Source: Virgisporangium aurantiacum
GTDB lineage: Bacteria > Actinomycetota > Actinomycetes > Mycobacteriales > Micromonosporaceae
DNA: 64,000 nucleotides
Reading direction: 5' to 3'
NCBI RefSeq assembly: GCF_016863635.1
Contig: NZ_BOPG01000013.1
Coordinates: forward strand, 1-64,000
Below the pieces are notes generated by a model that was given only the letters and a program-made list of their open reading frames with translations, was not told the origin of the DNA and did no database searches. The translations under genes and the position numbers were made by a program. Positions 8,398 to 17,659 of the stretch are shown piece by piece; position 1 is the first letter of the stretch, and each line of letters begins with the position of its first letter.

Positions 8398-9577
8398 CGC
8401 CCGCCACCCGCGGCCCGCGCCACTTGACCCGGCGACCACCAGCGGTGTGGTCGGCGCATCGCCGTCGCCATCTAGGTCGGTGGATCCAACCCTGCGGATG
8501 TCGGTGTTGATGGTCGGCCAACGCAGCCTGGCCGCCCAGCGACGCAGCCGATACGTCGCCGGCTCTGGTGCCCACCCGGCCCGGATGGCACCCGACCTCG
8601 CCCACGCGCTCATCGCCGACTACACCCAGCCCGGCGACTGGGTCCTCGATCCGCTCGCCGGCGTCGGCACCACCCACGTCGAGGCCATCCACCTCGGCCG
8701 CCACGCCTTCGGGGTCGAGATCGAACCCGGCTGGGTCGCCCTGGCCCGCGCCAACATCGCCCTGGCCCGACGCCAAGGTGGCACCGGCACCGGCCGGGTC
8801 ATCACCGCCGACGCCACCAGGCTGCCCCGAGGCATCCCCACGAGCCTGCGCGGCCGGTTTCGGCTGGTCCTCACCTCACCGCCGTACGGGCGCACCATGC
8901 ACGGCCGGGTCGAGCACCGCGGCGGCCAGCTGGTCCGCTTCCACAACGCGTACGGGAACCCGGACCTGTCCAACCTCGCCCACCGTGGGCGGACCGGACT
9001 CATCGACGGCATCACCGCCGTGCTGGCCGGCTGCCTGCCGCTGCTCGCCCCCGGCGGGATCGTCGCCGTCGTGTCCCGGCCCTGGCGACGCGACCACTTC
9101 CTCAACGATCTACCCGGGCAGATCGTCCAGGCCGGCATCGACGTCGGGTTCGAGTTCGCCCAGGACCGCAAGGCCAGCCACGCCGCCGCCCGCGACGGCC
9201 GGCTCATCGCCCGCCACTCGTTCTTTCAGCTCACGGTCACCCGCCGGGCCCGGGCCAAGGGCCGTCCGGCGCTGCTCCCGCAACACGACTTCGTCGCCAT
9301 CCTGCGCCGCCCGGACGACGGTCACCCGTCGAAACGCCGGTCGGTGCCCGGCCCGCCGGCGGACCAGGTGCTCACCGGCGCGCCGCCTCCACCGAGCCCG
9401 GGACCAGCGGAAACGAAGGAGTCGCCGGAAATCCGCGAGTCGCACTATCCTCCCCCGCCGCTGCGTCCACGGCGCACGAGAAGGGCAGCGCAGAAGACCA
9501 CGGAGACCGATGACCACCACGACGTACACCTCGATCCATGCGGCCGCGCCGACGCACCGGTGGGCGGGGCGCCATGA
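8390..9577 (+). CDS. DNA (N4-cytosine/N6-adenine type) methyltransferase-like protein
   Basis: The 395-residue protein has a SAM-binding motif DPLAGVGTTHVEA at ~86-98, an acidic second strand FGVEIEPGW at ~110, and the catalytic motif TSPPYG at ~162-167. TSPPY is typical of amino-methyltransferases that modify cytosine N4 or adenine N6 in DNA. Here the SAM motif precedes the catalytic motif, the reverse of the common beta-class order. The last ~90 residues are proline- and charge-rich and probably disordered. It overlaps the preceding gene (8 nt) and the Xis-like gene (ATGA), so it is co-expressed with the integrase operon. No restriction endonuclease is adjacent, so an orphan anti-restriction or regulatory methyltransferase is most likely; a tRNA guanosine methyltransferase is a less likely alternative. 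Confidence 0.82.
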   Translation: MADARHPRPAPLDPATTSGVVGASPSPSRSVDPTLRMSVLMVGQRSLAAQRRSRYVAGSGAHPARMAPDLAHALIADYTQPGDWVLDPLAGVGTTHVEAIHLGRHAFGVEIEPGWVALARANIALARRQGGTGTGRVITADATRLPRGIPTSLRGRFRLVLTSPPYGRTMHGRVEHRGGQLVRFHNAYGNPDLSNLAHRGRTGLIDGITAVLAGCLPLLAPGGIVAVVSRPWRRDHFLNDLPGQIVQAGIDVGFEFAQDRKASHAAARDGRLIARHSFFQLTVTRRARAKGRPALLPQHDFVAILRRPDDGHPSKRRSVPGPPADQVLTGAPPPPSPGPAETKESPEIRESHYPPPPLRPRRTRRAAQKTTETDDHHDVHLDPCGRADAPVGGAP

Positions 9578-9783
9578 CCGAGGCTTCAGAGAAGACCTGG
9601 CAACCCGATCCGCTGCTGACCGTCGACCAGGTCGCCCACTGGCTGGGCAAGCCCAAGAACACCCTTTACGCCTGGCACAGCCGGGGAAAGGGACCACGCG
9701 GCATCCGTGTCGGCAACACCCTGCGCTACCGACGCAGCGAGGTCGACGGCTGGCTCGATGCCCACACCGATCCGGACCGGTGA
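9574..9783 (+). CDS. xis: Excisionase-like helix-turn-helix protein
   Basis: This 69-residue protein carries a MerR/Xis-type winged helix across its centre: LLTVDQVAHWLGKPKNTLY, then WHSRGKGPRGIRVGNTLRYRRSEVDGWLDAH. This is the standard helix-turn-helix excisionase family found directly in front of tyrosine integrases of actinobacterial integrative elements. It would bend DNA at the attachment site and direct excision. It starts inside the methyltransferase stop codon (ATGA) and ends three bases before the integrase start. Confidence 0.88.
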   Translation: MTEASEKTWQPDPLLTVDQVAHWLGKPKNTLYAWHSRGKGPRGIRVGNTLRYRRSEVDGWLDAHTDPDR

Positions 9784-9786
9784 GCG

Positions 9787-11126
9787 ATGGCTCGACCTGA
9801 GCTCCCCATCGGTACCTGGGGCAAGATCCGAACCGAGAAGCGGCCCCCCGCCGATTCCGCGCCCGAGCCCGCTTCCGCGACTACGACGGCAAGACCCGCG
9901 ACGTCGAGGCCACCGGGACCACCGAGGCCGCCGCAGTCACGGCGTTGAAGGTCAAACTCCGCGACCGCACCACGCCGAACGACGACGAGATCACGCGAGA
10001 GACCCACGTCAGCACACTCGCCGAGGTATGGATCGAGGAGATCACCGCCGAAGAACGCCTCGCGCCGCAGACCATCCACCGGTACCAGACCAGCCTGCGC
10101 ACCGCGATCCTGCCCGCCCTCGGCAATCTCCGGATCCGAGAAGCCCGCGTCGGCCGCCTCGACACACTCCTGCGTGGCATCGCCACGGACAGGCCGTCGG
10201 CAGCCAAGGGAGTCAAGGTCGTCCTCGGCCTGATGTTCGCCGTGGCCGTCCGTCACGGCGCCCTGACGACCAACCCTGTTCGCAACACCGGTCGCCTGTG
10301 TAAACCGCGCCGAACCGTGGTCGCCCTCACCAATGACGACCTCCAAGCCGTCCGCACAGCGATCCGCGCGTGGCAGCAGCCCCTCCCCGGCAAGCCAGGA
10401 CCACGACACACCGGCGACCTGGCCGACATCGTCGACCTCATGCTCGCCACCGGCGCGCGCATCGGCGAGATCCTCGTCCTCCGCTGGGAAGATCTCGCCC
10501 TGGCCGCCGCACGGCCGACCCTGACCATCTGCGGCACCCTGGTCCACATCAAAGGCAAAGGACTCTTCCGACAGGAGTGGACGAAAAGCGACGCCGACTA
10601 CCGCACCGTCGTCCTGCCCCGGTTCGCCGTCGGCATGCTGCTCACCCGCAAACTCATCGCCGCCGACAACCCCCACGACGCGATCTTCGCCTCCCGTCGC
10701 GGCACCTGGCTCTCCCCGAACAATGTGCGTCGGCAGTGGCGCCAAGCCCGCGCCGCCGCCGACCTCGAATGGGTCATCCCGCACACCTTCCGCAAAACCG
10801 TCGCCACCCTCATCGACCACGAGGCCGACGCCAAGAGCGCCGCAGCCCAGCTCGGCCACTCCAGCGAAGAAATCACTGACACCTACTACATCGCCAAGCC
10901 CGTCATCGCCCCGGACGTCTCCGACATCCTCGAACAACTCGGCGCCGACACTGCGGGCCAGCGGTGCGTGTACGCTGGACGGCTTCGACGTACCGTCCGG
11001 ACTCAGCGATTCGCCACCCTCGAAGCACCGCTGACGTTCGTGACTCCGATGCCCCTACCTCTGGTTCGCGTTCTCCCGTTCGGCGCAGATCGCCGGTCGG
11101 GGACGCTCTGGGCCGCGTTCTCGTAA
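9787..11126 (+). pseudogene. int: Tyrosine recombinase integrase, one apparent frameshift near the N-terminus
   Basis: The ATG at 9787 gives MARPELPIGTWGKIRTEKR, a typical integrase opening. The reading then has to move one base back near 9842-9848, in the C6 run CGGCCCCCCGCC, to continue as RFRARARFRDYDGKTRDVE and the rest of the protein. One missing base explains this. The remaining frame holds the SAM-like core-binding domain (~HVSTLAEVWIEEIT) and a catalytic domain with GARIGEILVLRW (Arg), HTFRKT (His-x-x-Arg), LGHSS (His) and TYYIAK (nucleophile Tyr). Without the shift, a shortened protein could start at a TTG at 9945, lacking the arm-binding domain. The last ~40 codons after QLGADT look unlike an integrase end, and an IS3 remnant follows. 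Either sequencing error or true inactivation is possible. Confidence 0.8.
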
Positions 11127-11147
11127 GGTGGAGTGGGGCTCGATGTA

Positions 11148-11328
11148 CAGGACGTGGGCGGCGAGATGGCCACCGTCCAGTACATCGACTGGTACAAGAA
11201 CCGGCGGCTGCACGGCGAACTCCGGCACGTCCCGCCGGCCGAGTACGAGGCGCTACACGCGATGGCCTACCCGGTCACCGCAACCCTGGAAACCAGCTAA
11301 CCAAACTCTCCATCAAACCCGGGGCTTG
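11148..11328 (+). mobile_element. IS3-family transposase 3'-end remnant
   Basis: The frame ending at TAA 11298-11300 encodes ATVQYIDWYKNRRLHGEL followed by HVPPAEYEALH, the conserved C-terminal end of IS3-family OrfB. The rest of the transposase is missing. After the stop, TCCATCAAACCCGGGGCTTG is typical of IS3 family right ends. The piece abuts the 3' end of the integrase gene, so an IS event has probably replaced the sequence, including any attachment site, that once followed the integrase. Confidence 0.75.
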
Positions 11329-11337
11329 ACACATCGA

Positions 11338-11904
11338 TCAGGGCTCATCGACCGGTGTCCGGGACTCGTTTACCACGCCGCGCAGTTCGGCACCTTCCTC
11401 GACGATGCGGGTCTTCTGGATCACCTCCGTCGTACCACCCGCCGGGATTTCGCCCTGATAGCCGGTGGCGATGCCGCGTAGCTCATCGATCGCCTGGTCG
11501 ACCCTGACGCGGGTGCCGGTCGGCGCCCGCCTTTCACCGCGAAACGTGAAGCGCTGGCTGTAGACCGCCTCGAGGATCGACCGGAGCCGGGCCGCGTTGC
11601 CCTCCAGGACGGCATCCCCAAGCTTGATCGGCGCCAAACCGCTGGCATAGTTCGACAGGGCGCTGAGCAATTGCAGGAGCTGTTGTTCCTGCTCGGCCAG
11701 GACGTCGACGTTCGCGCTGGCGGCGGTCGGCGCCCGGTCGAGGATGTCGTTCGCGACGATGGGCACTTCGACGGTCTCGCCTTGGTCGCCCTTGCGGCGG
11801 GCCAGCCAGGCTTTGATCAGCTCGGAGGCTTGACCGTACAAGAATTTGATGCCCTCAGCGGCGGCCATGCCACCCAGGGCGGTCAGGGACAGCGGATCCA
11901 CCAC
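11338..11904 (-). CDS. Small partner protein of the NACHT ATPase, unknown function
   Basis: Starting from a GTG at 11904, five bases after GGAAGGAG, the protein has 188 residues and begins VVDPLSLTALGGMAAAEGIKF. The alanine/glycine-rich N-terminus could be a membrane-associating helix. The middle has a glutamine/leucine-rich coiled-coil-like helix EQEQQLLQLLSALSNY, and the C-terminus is charged and beta-rich. It follows the NACHT gene by 32 nt on the same strand, so the two are probably one operon. Small proteins of this kind next to STAND ATPases are often adaptors or effector-associated modules, but no named domain is evident to me. Confidence 0.65.
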   Translation of the reverse strand: MVDPLSLTALGGMAAAEGIKFLYGQASELIKAWLARRKGDQGETVEVPIVANDILDRAPTAASANVDVLAEQEQQLLQLLSALSNYASGLAPIKLGDAVLEGNAARLRSILEAVYSQRFTFRGERRAPTGTRVRVDQAIDELRGIATGYQGEIPAGGTTEVIQKTRIVEEGAELRGVVNESRTPVDEP

Positions 11905-11936
11905 GATTCTCCTTCCACAGCAATACCGACGGAAGC

Positions 11937-14900
11937 TCAGCGCCATCGGCCGAAAGTCCAGGGCCGGCCGGTGGTGAACGAATCCGCGACTACCGCAGCG
12001 ATCGCCTCGACCTCCGCCTGCGGCCGCTCGCGTAGGTCGAAGCCGATGGCTTGGGCGAGGAGCGCGTCGAGGCCGGTGCTGTCGAACAGGGCGGAGGGCA
12101 CGAGGCTCGCGACCCGGCGAGCCGCAGTAGCGGTGCCGGCGGCACTCCAGCGGGCAGCGACGTGGTGACGGTACGCCGCGCGGGTGTCCAGGTCGGTCAT
12201 CCGCGACAGCCGCTCATGAGCCTGGTCAGCGGTCGGGACCGGTCCGTGGCACCACTGCCGGTGCAGCTCAACGAGGGCGATCCGGTCGGTGCGGAAATCT
12301 GGGTCGTAAACCCGCTCGGCGAACGCCGCAGCCAACTGCGGCAGGGTCTGCTGCCGATCGGGCCCCCAGCGCGGCTGGTCGGCCAGCGGGCCGCTGCCGA
12401 ATTCGTGGCAGCGGTCGATGAGGGCGAGGGTGGCGGTCACGCCGTACCCGGAGTAGGTGACGGATTCGGCCGACGCTGCGACGAGTTGGTCGACGGCTTC
12501 GTCGCTCTTTCCCGAGCGGAAGGTCGACGCGGCACCGGCGCTCAGCGCGCGCAGGCGCGTGCCCCACGGGTCCGTGGCGTTGAGCCCCGTGCCGAGATAA
12601 TCGCGCAGCTGGGGAACCGGCACAGCGCGGCTCTCGCATTCCGCGAGAAGCAGGGCGGGCAGGTCGAAGGTGAAGGTGATGCCCTCGTCGTCCAGCCCGG
12701 CGCGGATGATGCGTTGCAGCTGGCGGCGGGCCCAGTCGCGGTCGGGCGCGCGCAACACGACAGCACCGAGCGCAGCGAGCGCGATATCCCGGTAGCGGGG
12801 GTACGGGTTGCTCTCGATCAGAGTGACCGTCTTCTGGGCAAGCCATTGCCCTTCCTGGTGCGCCAGCGTGTCACCCAGCGAGAACGCCACTATCCGAGCC
12901 TCGTACGCGACTGACTCCGGATTGCCGGTCCAGTCGCCGGGAAACGCCCCGGCGGGTTCGGTCGGCTCCGCGTCACGGTTCCTGGTGGCCTGCTCGATCC
13001 GGTCCACGCCGTCCCGGGCGCCGTCGAGCACGGTGCCAAGCTCCTCGCTCGGCAGGGGTTGCGCGAGCGTGAACTGCTGGAGGAGCGAGAGCGCCTGCTC
13101 GGGCGGGCGGAACTCGGCGAGGAAAGCGGCCGGATCAGCCCCGGTACGCCCGACGGCCAGCGCGATGCGGGCCAGGATGGCGTCGCTGATTTCTGGGAAG
13201 CAGGCCGTGGTCATGGCGATCAGCTCGCCGACGTCCTCTACGGACCCGTTCTCGGCCGCCTCCCAGGCCACGTACAGCTGCAGGATGTCGTTCCAGGCGG
13301 CCGAAGCGTTCGGTCCCGCCGTGTAGTGGAGCATCTTGCGCCGCGCGAGCCGGATGTCGCCCGCCGTGGCCGCCGCATAGACCTCCCGGGTCAAGCTTTC
13401 GCCGGTGGTCAGCCGCCGGAACTCGGCGGCGCAGCGCAGTGCCGGCTCAACGTCGATCCGCGACATGCGGTCGAGCGCGACCTCCAGCGTGCTCCGCAGG
13501 TCGTCCACCGTGCGGTGAATGGCGCCCAGACCGGCGAGCTGAGCATCCCGGAAGCGGGGGTCCAAGACCACCCGGTACAGATCCGCGACGAGGTTCGCCT
13601 CCGGCCGGCCAGCGGCGTTCCGCACCCGCGCATTCAGATGATGCACCAGCCGCAGCAGGCCGTAGAGGTCGCAGGAGGACCAGCCCGAGCCAGCGAGACT
13701 CAGGTAGTGGGTCGCGATCCGGTCGTGCTGGTCGAATGGATCGATGTAGTGGTCGTTGTCCCGCTCGCCGAAACCGTCGTCGAAGGTCTCCGCGCACAAA
13801 AACTCGACCATCGAACGGTGGTAGAGCCGATAGCCCTGCTCGCCCTCCTCCGGAACGGCCACCTCCTCAATCAACTGATTGAGGTCTCGCCGTACTGAGG
13901 TCAGGACCGCGGTACGCCAGTTCAGCCAGCGCGGCAGACTGGTGCGAGGCGCGACCGGCGCCGCGACGGTCAGGCAGCCCAGGAACGGTTCGTAGCGCTG
14001 GACCCAGGCGTTGCCCTGGGATTGAAGCAGCCGGTCCAGATAACCGTTGTACAAGCCTGGCAGTCCACGGGGCAACGCGCTGATCGTCTGCTTCCCCGGC
14101 CCCTTCGTCGCCAGTTCGTCGAGCACCCAGCTGGCGTACAGGAAGTTGCCGTCCGCCTTGTTCGCCAGTTCACGCGCCGGGCCGGGTTCGAGCCGTCCGG
14201 CGATGTATTTCTCCAGATCCCGGCGGCCCTGCCGGGCATAGCGAACGTCATCCAGGTTGAGGCGCCGGACGTCGCGCAGCGCGTCGCGGACCCGCAGATC
14301 CTCGCGGCTGGTCAGAACGAATCGAACACCTGGCGGGAAGTCCTCGGAGCCGCCGATCAACGAGACGATGTTGGTGCCGGAAACGGTCAGGGCCTCGTCC
14401 AGCGAGTCCACCAGAATGACCTTGGACAGCTCGGGAGTCCAGTTCGCCATCGCCCGCAGCGGCTGCCGGATCGACCGGTTGTACACGTCCTCGGCATCGA
14501 TCTGGGTGGTGATCAACCGCTCCACGGTGTTGCCGATCACCGTACCGAAATTGACCTGTACCTGCTGGTGGGCCACCGTGGATCCGGGAGCGAGCTCGTC
14601 CAGCAGGGCGCCGGCGAAGGCGGGGTCCCGGGCCAGCTGCGTGGCCAGGTCCCGACTGAACTGGTCGGGGCGCACCGATCCGTTCTGCCCGCGGGCGACA
14701 CAGAAGTGCACCGCGTCCCATCTGCCGCGCAGGCGGGTGAGGATCTCCGCCGCGGCCAGGTTGGTAGGCGTCGGGCCGGCACCCGCCAGCCAGGCCGCCA
14801 GGGCGGTCTTGCCCCAGCCTGGCCGGCCCGCGATCAGCAGAAAGCGCTCAGTGCCGTAGGTCAGCCAGTCGTCGATGGTCTGCAGGATCCACTCGCGCCC

Positions 14901-14957
14901 GGAGAAGTCCTTGGCCGCGTCCTGGGCGGTCGCCGGCACAGCACTAAACGGGTTCAT
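11937..14957 (-). CDS. NACHT/STAND-family NTPase with helical repeat C-terminus
   Basis: The start is the ATG at 14957 with GGAGG seven bases upstream; the open frame extends further but without a ribosome site. The 1006-residue protein begins with FSGREWILQTIDDWL, then Walker A IAGRPGWGKTALAAW (~40-52) and Walker B KVILVDSLDEA (~180-190). A sensor-like FVLTSREDLRVRD (~215) and the winged-helix-like stretch LYHRSMVEFLCAE (~385) follow. The latter half (~450-1006) is alanine-rich alpha-solenoid. This is the standard STAND plan: nucleotide switch in front, ligand-sensing repeats behind. Bacterial NACHT proteins are known anti-phage sensors; no nuclease or other effector is fused here, so an effector may be the small downstream partner or lie in trans. 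Confidence 0.85.
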   Translation of the reverse strand: MNPFSAVPATAQDAAKDFSGREWILQTIDDWLTYGTERFLLIAGRPGWGKTALAAWLAGAGPTPTNLAAAEILTRLRGRWDAVHFCVARGQNGSVRPDQFSRDLATQLARDPAFAGALLDELAPGSTVAHQQVQVNFGTVIGNTVERLITTQIDAEDVYNRSIRQPLRAMANWTPELSKVILVDSLDEALTVSGTNIVSLIGGSEDFPPGVRFVLTSREDLRVRDALRDVRRLNLDDVRYARQGRRDLEKYIAGRLEPGPARELANKADGNFLYASWVLDELATKGPGKQTISALPRGLPGLYNGYLDRLLQSQGNAWVQRYEPFLGCLTVAAPVAPRTSLPRWLNWRTAVLTSVRRDLNQLIEEVAVPEEGEQGYRLYHRSMVEFLCAETFDDGFGERDNDHYIDPFDQHDRIATHYLSLAGSGWSSCDLYGLLRLVHHLNARVRNAAGRPEANLVADLYRVVLDPRFRDAQLAGLGAIHRTVDDLRSTLEVALDRMSRIDVEPALRCAAEFRRLTTGESLTREVYAAATAGDIRLARRKMLHYTAGPNASAAWNDILQLYVAWEAAENGSVEDVGELIAMTTACFPEISDAILARIALAVGRTGADPAAFLAEFRPPEQALSLLQQFTLAQPLPSEELGTVLDGARDGVDRIEQATRNRDAEPTEPAGAFPGDWTGNPESVAYEARIVAFSLGDTLAHQEGQWLAQKTVTLIESNPYPRYRDIALAALGAVVLRAPDRDWARRQLQRIIRAGLDDEGITFTFDLPALLLAECESRAVPVPQLRDYLGTGLNATDPWGTRLRALSAGAASTFRSGKSDEAVDQLVAASAESVTYSGYGVTATLALIDRCHEFGSGPLADQPRWGPDRQQTLPQLAAAFAERVYDPDFRTDRIALVELHRQWCHGPVPTADQAHERLSRMTDLDTRAAYRHHVAARWSAAGTATAARRVASLVPSALFDSTGLDALLAQAIGFDLRERPQAEVEAIAAVVADSFTTGRPWTFGRWR

Positions 14958-15361
14958 GGCTTGCCTCCTACCAGGACGGGTCCGGAAACCTTCAGCTTGC
15001 TCCCCGATCGCGTGGGCACACGGCGGTAGGTCGCCGATACGACAAGGGGACGGCAACAGCGAGGAGCTCAGACCTGGCATCAGGTGCCCGGAGCGCCGTG
15101 ATGCAGGCCGTTGACCGTGCCCCCCAATTGCCCGCCTTGCGGGTGTACCCGCGTCAGTCACGGCAGGCCGACACGGCAGGTCAGGCGTGTTGGCTGGCGG
15201 TCAAGGATTGCTCTGGCTCCTGCCGAGGCACCGAACCCACACCTGAACGCTCGACCATCGAGGCCGTTCAGCTGCGGAAACGCTTGATCCGGATATCGAG
15301 CGCAGTTCGCGGTCCGTCGAGTTCGGTGATTCGAACCCACACTCCAGCCGCGACTGCCGTC
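14958..15361. other. Intergenic stretch with tRNA-arm-like fragments
   Basis: No gene is supported. The stretch presumably contains the NACHT promoter and the 3' end region of the 15362-17428 gene. On the minus strand, GTGGGTTCGGTGCC (near 15224-15240) and GTGTGGGTTCGAATCACC (near 15327-15344) resemble tRNA T-arms but have no matching acceptor or anticodon arms. Confidence 0.5.
15212..15242. repeat. 31-bp direct repeat, copy A
   Basis: TCTGGCTCCTGCC plus the following 18 bp recurs at 22714-22744 in the same orientation with about 80 percent identity. The two copies bracket the trypsin-STAND gene cluster. Function unknown; a relic of an integration event or tRNA-like debris are possibilities. 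Confidence 0.5.
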
Positions 15362-17428
15362 CTATACCGTCGCGTATGTCCTGCCGTTCCACCTGTAAAT
15401 CTTGTGGTTGATCGTTCCCTCGGCACAATTCGGGTCGCAGTCGTTGATGGCGCTGTCGATCTCGTATGTGCCGTCACCGTTCTCGTCTTGCAGCGAGGCG
15501 CTGTAGAAGCGGGACTGGTAGTCGTTCTCCGGTGGCAGGGACTCGAAGTTGTCGAACCCCTGCGGCGACGGCCGCAGCACGATGACGCCGTTGTACCGGC
15601 CGGGGTTGTAGTTGAGGAAGATGTGCCCGGTTTTGTCGCGGGCCGGCTGGGCCGGGGCGAGTTCGAACCAGTCGCCGCCCCAGTGATGCCATCGCATCCT
15701 GCCGGTCGCGTCCAGCACGACGATGTTCGCCTCGCGGTCGATCTCGTTCAACGAGGTGGTGGTGAGCAGCCGGCTCGGTCCCCACGTGGGATGATCGAAG
15801 TCGACCTGGCCGGTGATCCGGCACGCGGCTTTGCAGGCTCCCATCTGGACCAGCCGCTGGCTGCTCGGCAGCAACGGATCGGCTTTGGACACGTCGAACG
15901 CGACGCGGGCGACGTTGGTGCCGGTGAAGTAGTTCAGGACGCCGATGGCGGCGAGTTGGCCAATTGCCGGTAGCTGCTTGCCCTCCTGGGCGATGTTCTT
16001 CAGCAACTCGACGATGTCGCCACCCTCGCCGACCTTGTACTTGGTGACGACCGCGTCGATGAGGCAGGTTCGGGCCGCGTCAACGAATTGACCCGGCAGG
16101 TCGTGCCAGTCATGGACGATGAGCTTGCGGCCGATGTTCAATGCGCAGTCGACCGCCTGGACGACCGCCATCGCCCGGTTGACCACCGTCGGGGAGGCCT
16201 TCATCTCCACCCTCGCCACCAGCTCCACCGTCTCGACGATCCGTTGATAGCTCAGCCGGACGGCTCCCTTGCCCACCTCCAGAGCAAGCCGTTCCTGCAC
16301 CTTGATCAGCACCGCGCGGTACTCCACGGTGACGGCTTTGCCAGCGGGCAGGAGCACGGTGATGAGCGCCATGGTGAGGTCGACCACGGCCGACTCCCAG
16401 GACAGCTCGCCCTTGACTGTGAACTGTCGCGGTGGCGCTCCGACGACATCGAAGCCGGCCACGTCGAGCCCCGATGCAGCGACGTCGTTGGTCATCAGCC
16501 CGATCAGGTTACGCGCGACGGACACCAGGTCGAGGTCCCCGGTCACCAAATTGGGGGTGACACCGGCGACGCCGCTGGCGGAGAACCGCATCGGAACAGC
16601 GAGGCCGTTGCGGATGAGCAGCTTGTCGACGCCGTTGTCCTGCTTGACAACACAGGCCCGCAACTGCCCCTGGCGCGTGTCGTCGGTGACCCGTACCGAG
16701 TACTCGTCATTCACCGGGTCGCAGCGGTACTTCGATTCGTCGATCCGGCCCGCCAGGCCGTTGAGGAACGTGGTGATCAGACTCAGTCCCGTCCGCCACA
16801 GCACATCGACGGCCTTGACCGTTGTATCGATCACGACCTTGACCGCTCGCCCGGCGTCCACGACCAGCTCGCCGACCTTCGTCCAGATCGCGCGAAAAAT
16901 GCTGAAGTGCGGTGCATGCGCCACCAACTCGGTGCCGTTCTGCACCGACGACGGAATGGTCACCCAGGTGCCGAGCGTCTCGTTGAACACCTGGACGCCA
17001 GCGCCCGCAACGTTGCGCTGCGGCTTGCCATCCGGCCCAGTGGCAACGGACGGCACCACCGCAGGATCGAGCTTGAACACCACGTCAGCGGTGGCGATCG
17101 GGTGGGTGGGCACGATGTCGACTGCCGGCACGAGCACGTCGAACAATGCCGACATGGGCGACTCGGGCGGATCGGTCGCGGGCTTGCGGAACCGGACCCG
17201 GGTCGGCTCGCTCACCCCGCCGGGCGGCACGCGCACGCCGACCGCGCCGTCACCACTCCAGACCAGACCGCCGCCGCTATTCAGTTGCGGGCTAATCGCC
17301 TCCGGCACTTTGTGCAGCCGCGCCACGACGGCCAGCCCGGCCACGAGAAGGACCGCCGCAACGCCCGCCGTGATGACGAAGCTGCGGCGCCGTCCCAGCC
17401 AGGCGAGACGTCGACCCATGTTCCTCAC
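15362..17428 (-). CDS. Membrane-anchored large extracytoplasmic protein, unknown function
   Basis: The 688-residue protein starts at a GTG with GGAGGG five bases upstream; an ATG at 17419 is a weaker alternative. A basic start is followed by one hydrophobic signal-anchor (SFVITAGVAAVLLVAGLAVV, ~14-33), so the bulk should be outside the membrane. Residues ~45-170 include VRVPPGGVSEPTRVRF and a TADVVFKLD segment, resembling a ZU5-like beta domain. The C-terminus (~590-688) has the hydrophilic stretch DENGDGTYEIDSAIND and paired cysteines, suggestive of an FG-GAP/calcium-like loop. It is transcribed away from the frameshifted membrane protein gene at 17660. Its place among STAND and trypsin genes suggests a surface component of that island, but its activity is unknown. 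Confidence 0.7.
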   Translation of the reverse strand: MRNMGRRLAWLGRRRSFVITAGVAAVLLVAGLAVVARLHKVPEAISPQLNSGGGLVWSGDGAVGVRVPPGGVSEPTRVRFRKPATDPPESPMSALFDVLVPAVDIVPTHPIATADVVFKLDPAVVPSVATGPDGKPQRNVAGAGVQVFNETLGTWVTIPSSVQNGTELVAHAPHFSIFRAIWTKVGELVVDAGRAVKVVIDTTVKAVDVLWRTGLSLITTFLNGLAGRIDESKYRCDPVNDEYSVRVTDDTRQGQLRACVVKQDNGVDKLLIRNGLAVPMRFSASGVAGVTPNLVTGDLDLVSVARNLIGLMTNDVAASGLDVAGFDVVGAPPRQFTVKGELSWESAVVDLTMALITVLLPAGKAVTVEYRAVLIKVQERLALEVGKGAVRLSYQRIVETVELVARVEMKASPTVVNRAMAVVQAVDCALNIGRKLIVHDWHDLPGQFVDAARTCLIDAVVTKYKVGEGGDIVELLKNIAQEGKQLPAIGQLAAIGVLNYFTGTNVARVAFDVSKADPLLPSSQRLVQMGACKAACRITGQVDFDHPTWGPSRLLTTTSLNEIDREANIVVLDATGRMRWHHWGGDWFELAPAQPARDKTGHIFLNYNPGRYNGVIVLRPSPQGFDNFESLPPENDYQSRFYSASLQDENGDGTYEIDSAINDCDPNCAEGTINHKIYRWNGRTYATV

Positions 17429-17659
17429 GGCGCCCTCCCCGGTCTGCGTTGTCCGGTCCGGCCGAGGTTAGGCACCGCCGCCGCTAGGGGGAGGTCGCGA
17501 CGACTCAGAGTGTCCGTTCGAACCGGATTGGTGACCGATCGCGTCGCGCCACCCGCCTGAACGGAGGTGGCCGGATCAGCCAGCGCCGACCGGTCAGTGG
17601 ACCAATTGCGTCCATCCGGGGATTCCCCTGGCTCGATCCGGACCCTACTCTCACCCTCC

